The notes beneath the pieces were generated by a model. That model did not search any database and was not told the origin of the DNA. It saw only the letters and a program-made list of their open reading frames with translations. Both the position numbers and the translations under genes were made by a program. Shown piece by piece: positions 61,404 to 64,000 of a stretch of DNA of 64,000 bases. The DNA is from Candidatus Gastranaerophilales bacterium (lineage in GTDB: Bacteria; Cyanobacteriota; Vampirovibrionia; Gastranaerophilales; Gastranaerophilaceae), in NCBI GenBank assembly GCA_944325885.1, contig CALVBT010000008.1:1-64000 (forward strand). The letters run 5' to 3'. The first letter of the stretch is position 1. Each line of letters starts with the position of its first letter.

Positions 61404-62570
61404 ATGAATAAGAAAAAACTAATATGGATAATAATTGCGGCTATAATTATTGTCCCTGTTGTGTTCAATAAAATTGCCGGAATAATAACAGCAAAACTTG
61501 CTGCAGAACAGCAAAAAAAGCCCACACCGGTAGAGGTTGCTCTTGTTGAACAAACACAAATTTATCCTCAAACAGAATCTGTTGGCCGTATTGAGGCAAA
61601 ATATTCTGTCGATGTTGTTGCAAGAATCAACGGCTGGCTGCAAAAAAGTTACTTTAAAGAAGGTGCATACGTTAAAAAGGGACAAACCCTTTTTCTTATT
61701 CAGCCAAGTGAATATATAATCGCTGTAAAACAGGCCGAAGCTGCTGTAAGACAGGCTGAGGCCGCTCTTATCAATTCTCAAAAAGAACTGGTCAGGGCAG
61801 AAGAGCTTGTGAAAAATGACTTTGTAAGTAAGTCATACTACGATCAGGCTCTTGCTACCAGAGATCAAAACAAAGCAACGCTTGATGTAAACAAAGCAAA
61901 CCTCGCTGCTGCAAAATTGAATTTGAGTTATACAAAAATAACTTCTCCGGTGGACGGCAAGGTCGGTAAGATACTTATAACAGAAGGCAACCTTGTAAAT
62001 CCTCAGTCCGGAGCTTTGACAAAAATAGTTTCCGTAAGCCCTATTTATGCATATTTTAATGTTAAGAGCGAAGATTATTTAAGATATATGAAAAGACGCC
62101 TTGTTATAGATAAGGGCAGCATTCCGGGAACAGATGTTATTATAAAACTTTCAGACGGCAGTGTGTACAAAGAAAAAGGCCAGCTGGAATTTGTTAATAA
62201 CGAAGTTGATCCTTCTGCAGGTACTATTTCTTTCCGTGCAGTGTTTGAAAACAAAGACCACTTGCTGGTTCCCGGTGACTTTATTAATGTTACGGCTGTG
62301 TCTAAAAAACCTGTTGATGTGGTTGTTGTTCCTCAAATAGCAGTGTCTGACAGTACAGAAGGTACTTATGTCTGGGTTGTTAATGAAGAAAGTCAGGCAA
62401 AACGCAAGTTTGTTAAAATTTCAAACCAGCAGGGTGACAAATGGATTGTGGACGAAGGTCTGCAACCGGGAGAACAGGTTATCACTAAAGGCTTCCAGCG
62501 TTTGAGAGATGGAGCCGCTGTTGTAATAGACAAAGAAGCTGCTGATAAAGCCGCAAAGGAAAATAAATAG
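61404..62570 (+). CDS. RND efflux periplasmic adaptor subunit
   Basis: Membrane fusion protein bridging an inner-membrane RND pump and an outer-membrane channel. The 388-residue protein has an N-terminal membrane anchor (WIIIAAIIIVPVVFNKIAGI) rather than a lipobox, a barrel-sandwich domain (IEAKYSVDVVARINGWLQKS; SPVDGKVGKILITEGNLV), a long helical hairpin (about residues 105-170) and a C-terminal beta domain (PGDFINVTAVSKKPVDVVVV). The pump gene starts three bases after its stop. No outer-membrane channel gene is seen before the window ends. Confidence 0.95.
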   Translation: MNKKKLIWIIIAAIIIVPVVFNKIAGIITAKLAAEQQKKPTPVEVALVEQTQIYPQTESVGRIEAKYSVDVVARINGWLQKSYFKEGAYVKKGQTLFLIQPSEYIIAVKQAEAAVRQAEAALINSQKELVRAEELVKNDFVSKSYYDQALATRDQNKATLDVNKANLAAAKLNLSYTKITSPVDGKVGKILITEGNLVNPQSGALTKIVSVSPIYAYFNVKSEDYLRYMKRRLVIDKGSIPGTDVIIKLSDGSVYKEKGQLEFVNNEVDPSAGTISFRAVFENKDHLLVPGDFINVTAVSKKPVDVVVVPQIAVSDSTEGTYVWVVNEESQAKRKFVKISNQQGDKWIVDEGLQPGEQVITKGFQRLRDGAAVVIDKEAADKAAKENK

Positions 62571-62573
62571 TTT

Positions 62574-64000
62574 ATGGATAATAATCAGAACAAACAAAAT
62601 AACAAAGAACTCTATTTCTTTATTAGAAAACCGAGATTTGCTATTGTAATTTCTATATTTCTCACGCTTGTCGGTTTTATCGCAATGATGGGGCTGAAGC
62701 TTGAAAAATATCCGGATATTACACCGCCTCAGATTGTGGTAAGTGCATCTTACCCCGGTGCGAGTGCCGACGTAGTTGAATCTTCCGTTGCATCTCTTCT
62801 CGAATCCCAGATTAACGGTGTTGAAGATATGCTTTATATGATTTCAACCAGCTCGGATGAATCTTACAGGCTGCAAATCTATTTTAAAGTAGGTTCTGAC
62901 AGAAACATTGACCTTGTAAACGTTCAAAACAGAATCCAGCAGATTGAACCGAAATTGCCTGAAGATGTTAGAAGACTCGGTGTAACGGCAAAACAACAGG
63001 TATCAGGTGCCGGTGTTGCTATTTTGAACCTTGCTTCGACTGACGGCAGATATTCACAACTCGATGTTACAAACTATGCGTCTATTTATATTAAAGACGA
63101 AATTGCACGTCTTCCCGGTGTCGGTGAGGTAGGTGTTTACGGTGCTGGCAACTACTCTATGAGAATCTGGCTAAATACGGAAAAAATGGCTAACCTGAAT
63201 GTTTCTGTTGCAGAGGTTCAAAACGCCATTACAACACAAAACGTTCAGATTTCAGCAGGTGCGTTAGGTCAGGAACCTGGGCCGGACAAGCAGCGTTTCC
63301 AAATTACTTTGAGAACAAAGGGCAGGCTTTTAGAACCTTCCGAATTTGAAGATATTATTGTTCGTTCCAATATGGACGGCTCGAGCATTAGAATAAAAGA
63401 TATTGCACGTGTAGAACTCGGTTCCGAAACTTATTCCAGAAACGGTAAAGTTGACGGAAAACCTGCTGCACTAATGCAAATTATTCAGATTCCAGGTGCA
63501 AACGCTATTGAAATTGTAAACGCCGTAGAAAAAAAGATGGCGGAAATTTCAAAAACATTGCCTGACGGTATGGAGCTTGCAATGGTTCATGATGATACCG
63601 AATTTATTAGAGAATCTATGAAAGAGGTATTCAAAACCATTATAGAAACATCTATTATCGTTGTTGCAATCATATTCGTATTCCTCGGCGACCCGAGGGC
63701 GACACTTGTTCCTTTGATTGCAATTCCGGTGTCGTTGATTGGTACTTTTGCAGCATTGCCTGTATTTGATATGTCAATCAACCTGTTGACACTGTTTGCG
63801 ATGGTTCTGGCGGTAGCGACCGTAGTCGATGACGCTATTGTTGTAATTGAAAACGTAAAAAGGCATATTGAAGACGGAAAATCGCCTGTAGAAGCTACAC
63901 AGCTCACTATGCAGGAAATCGGCGGTGCGCTTGTTTCTATGGCACTTGTCCTTATGGCTGTATTTGTTCCGGTAAGCTTTATGCCGGGGTTGTCAGGCTT
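62574..64000 (+). CDS. RND efflux transporter (HAE1/AcrB-like), cut by window end
   Basis: Proton-driven inner-membrane multidrug pump. The frame is open from ATG 62574 to the window edge, giving at least 475 residues of an expected ~1030. It starts MDNNQNKQNNKELYFFIRKP, then a first membrane helix, the porter motif YPDITPPQIVVSASYPGASA and NGVEDMLYM. The proton-relay Asp pair is intact in AVATVVDDAIVVIENVKRH (about residues 407-426), equivalent to AcrB Asp407/Asp408. Substrate range is unknown. It pairs with the adaptor gene upstream in one operon under a palindrome-bearing promoter. Confidence 0.95.
   Translation, partial: MDNNQNKQNNKELYFFIRKPRFAIVISIFLTLVGFIAMMGLKLEKYPDITPPQIVVSASYPGASADVVESSVASLLESQINGVEDMLYMISTSSDESYRLQIYFKVGSDRNIDLVNVQNRIQQIEPKLPEDVRRLGVTAKQQVSGAGVAILNLASTDGRYSQLDVTNYASIYIKDEIARLPGVGEVGVYGAGNYSMRIWLNTEKMANLNVSVAEVQNAITTQNVQISAGALGQEPGPDKQRFQITLRTKGRLLEPSEFEDIIVRSNMDGSSIRIKDIARVELGSETYSRNGKVDGKPAALMQIIQIPGANAIEIVNAVEKKMAEISKTLPDGMELAMVHDDTEFIRESMKEVFKTIIETSIIVVAIIFVFLGDPRATLVPLIAIPVSLIGTFAALPVFDMSINLLTLFAMVLAVATVVDDAIVVIENVKRHIEDGKSPVEATQLTMQEIGGALVSMALVLMAVFVPVSFMPGLSG

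Overview
The window looks like a chromosomal segment from an AT-rich, fermentative, anaerobic, double-membraned bacterium, most likely a non-photosynthetic relative of Cyanobacteria (Vampirovibrionia/Melainabacteria, Gastranaerophilales-like). This assignment is inference. The best marker is the ATP synthase operon at 811-6042, which runs a-c-b'-b-delta-alpha-gamma with two diverged b subunits and no beta/epsilon genes, the cyanobacterial arrangement. Pyruvate:ferredoxin oxidoreductase, a reverse rubrerythrin and an NfnA-type flavoprotein indicate anaerobic ferredoxin metabolism. An RND efflux pair, lipoproteins and prepilin-like proteins indicate an outer membrane.

Layout. 1-333: gene-free, with an unusual set of nested inverted repeats. 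385-7142: rpmB, then the ATP synthase operon continuing into an NfnA-like gene and a 58-residue Cys protein, closed by a terminator. 7192-10772: a hypothetical gene and a two-component system. 10976-21662: nucleoside phosphorylase, PFOR, a GGDEF/HD-GYP protein, a solitary DNA methyltransferase, MutL and a Cys-cluster protein. 21669-26637: a minus-strand operon joining a second two-component system to a TolB-like secreted protein and two sugar-type ABC permeases. 26890-33670: Lrp regulator and aminotransferase, an oxidoreductase, a phospholipid synthase, a possible metalloprotease, TrmL, NnrD and a lipoate/octanoate transferase. 33606-36680: aroH, fmt, def, a dCMP deaminase and a pilin-like protein on the minus strand. 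36878-44143: HU, reverse rubrerythrin, prmC, ispD, thiL, a membrane protein, a glycosyltransferase-like protein and a secreted metzincin. 44149-50929: phosphohexomutase, dapB and a three-gene surface-glycan group. 51139-52471: an XRE regulator with a twin-palindrome operator, tRNA-Gln and tRNA-Asn each followed by a duplicated tRNA 3' end plus terminator, and a possible 21-residue peptide gene. 52527-64000: lipoprotein, mutS2, GAPDH, leuC, glgC, a thioredoxin-like lipoprotein, a pilin-like protein and an RND efflux operon cut by the window end.

Most genes are housekeeping. The least-explained signals are non-coding: a ~100-bp hairpin repeat present three times (about 10.8, 26.7 and 39.3 kb); the paired tRNA-end duplications, whose spacers share a motif with a base-pair-preserving change; the nested hairpin at 82-163; the twin palindromes before the XRE gene; and a near-perfect 23-bp palindrome over the rubrerythrin start region. 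No CRISPR array, transposase, integrase, rRNA or obvious prophage was seen. Similar-protein statements come from recognising motifs by eye, not from database searches.
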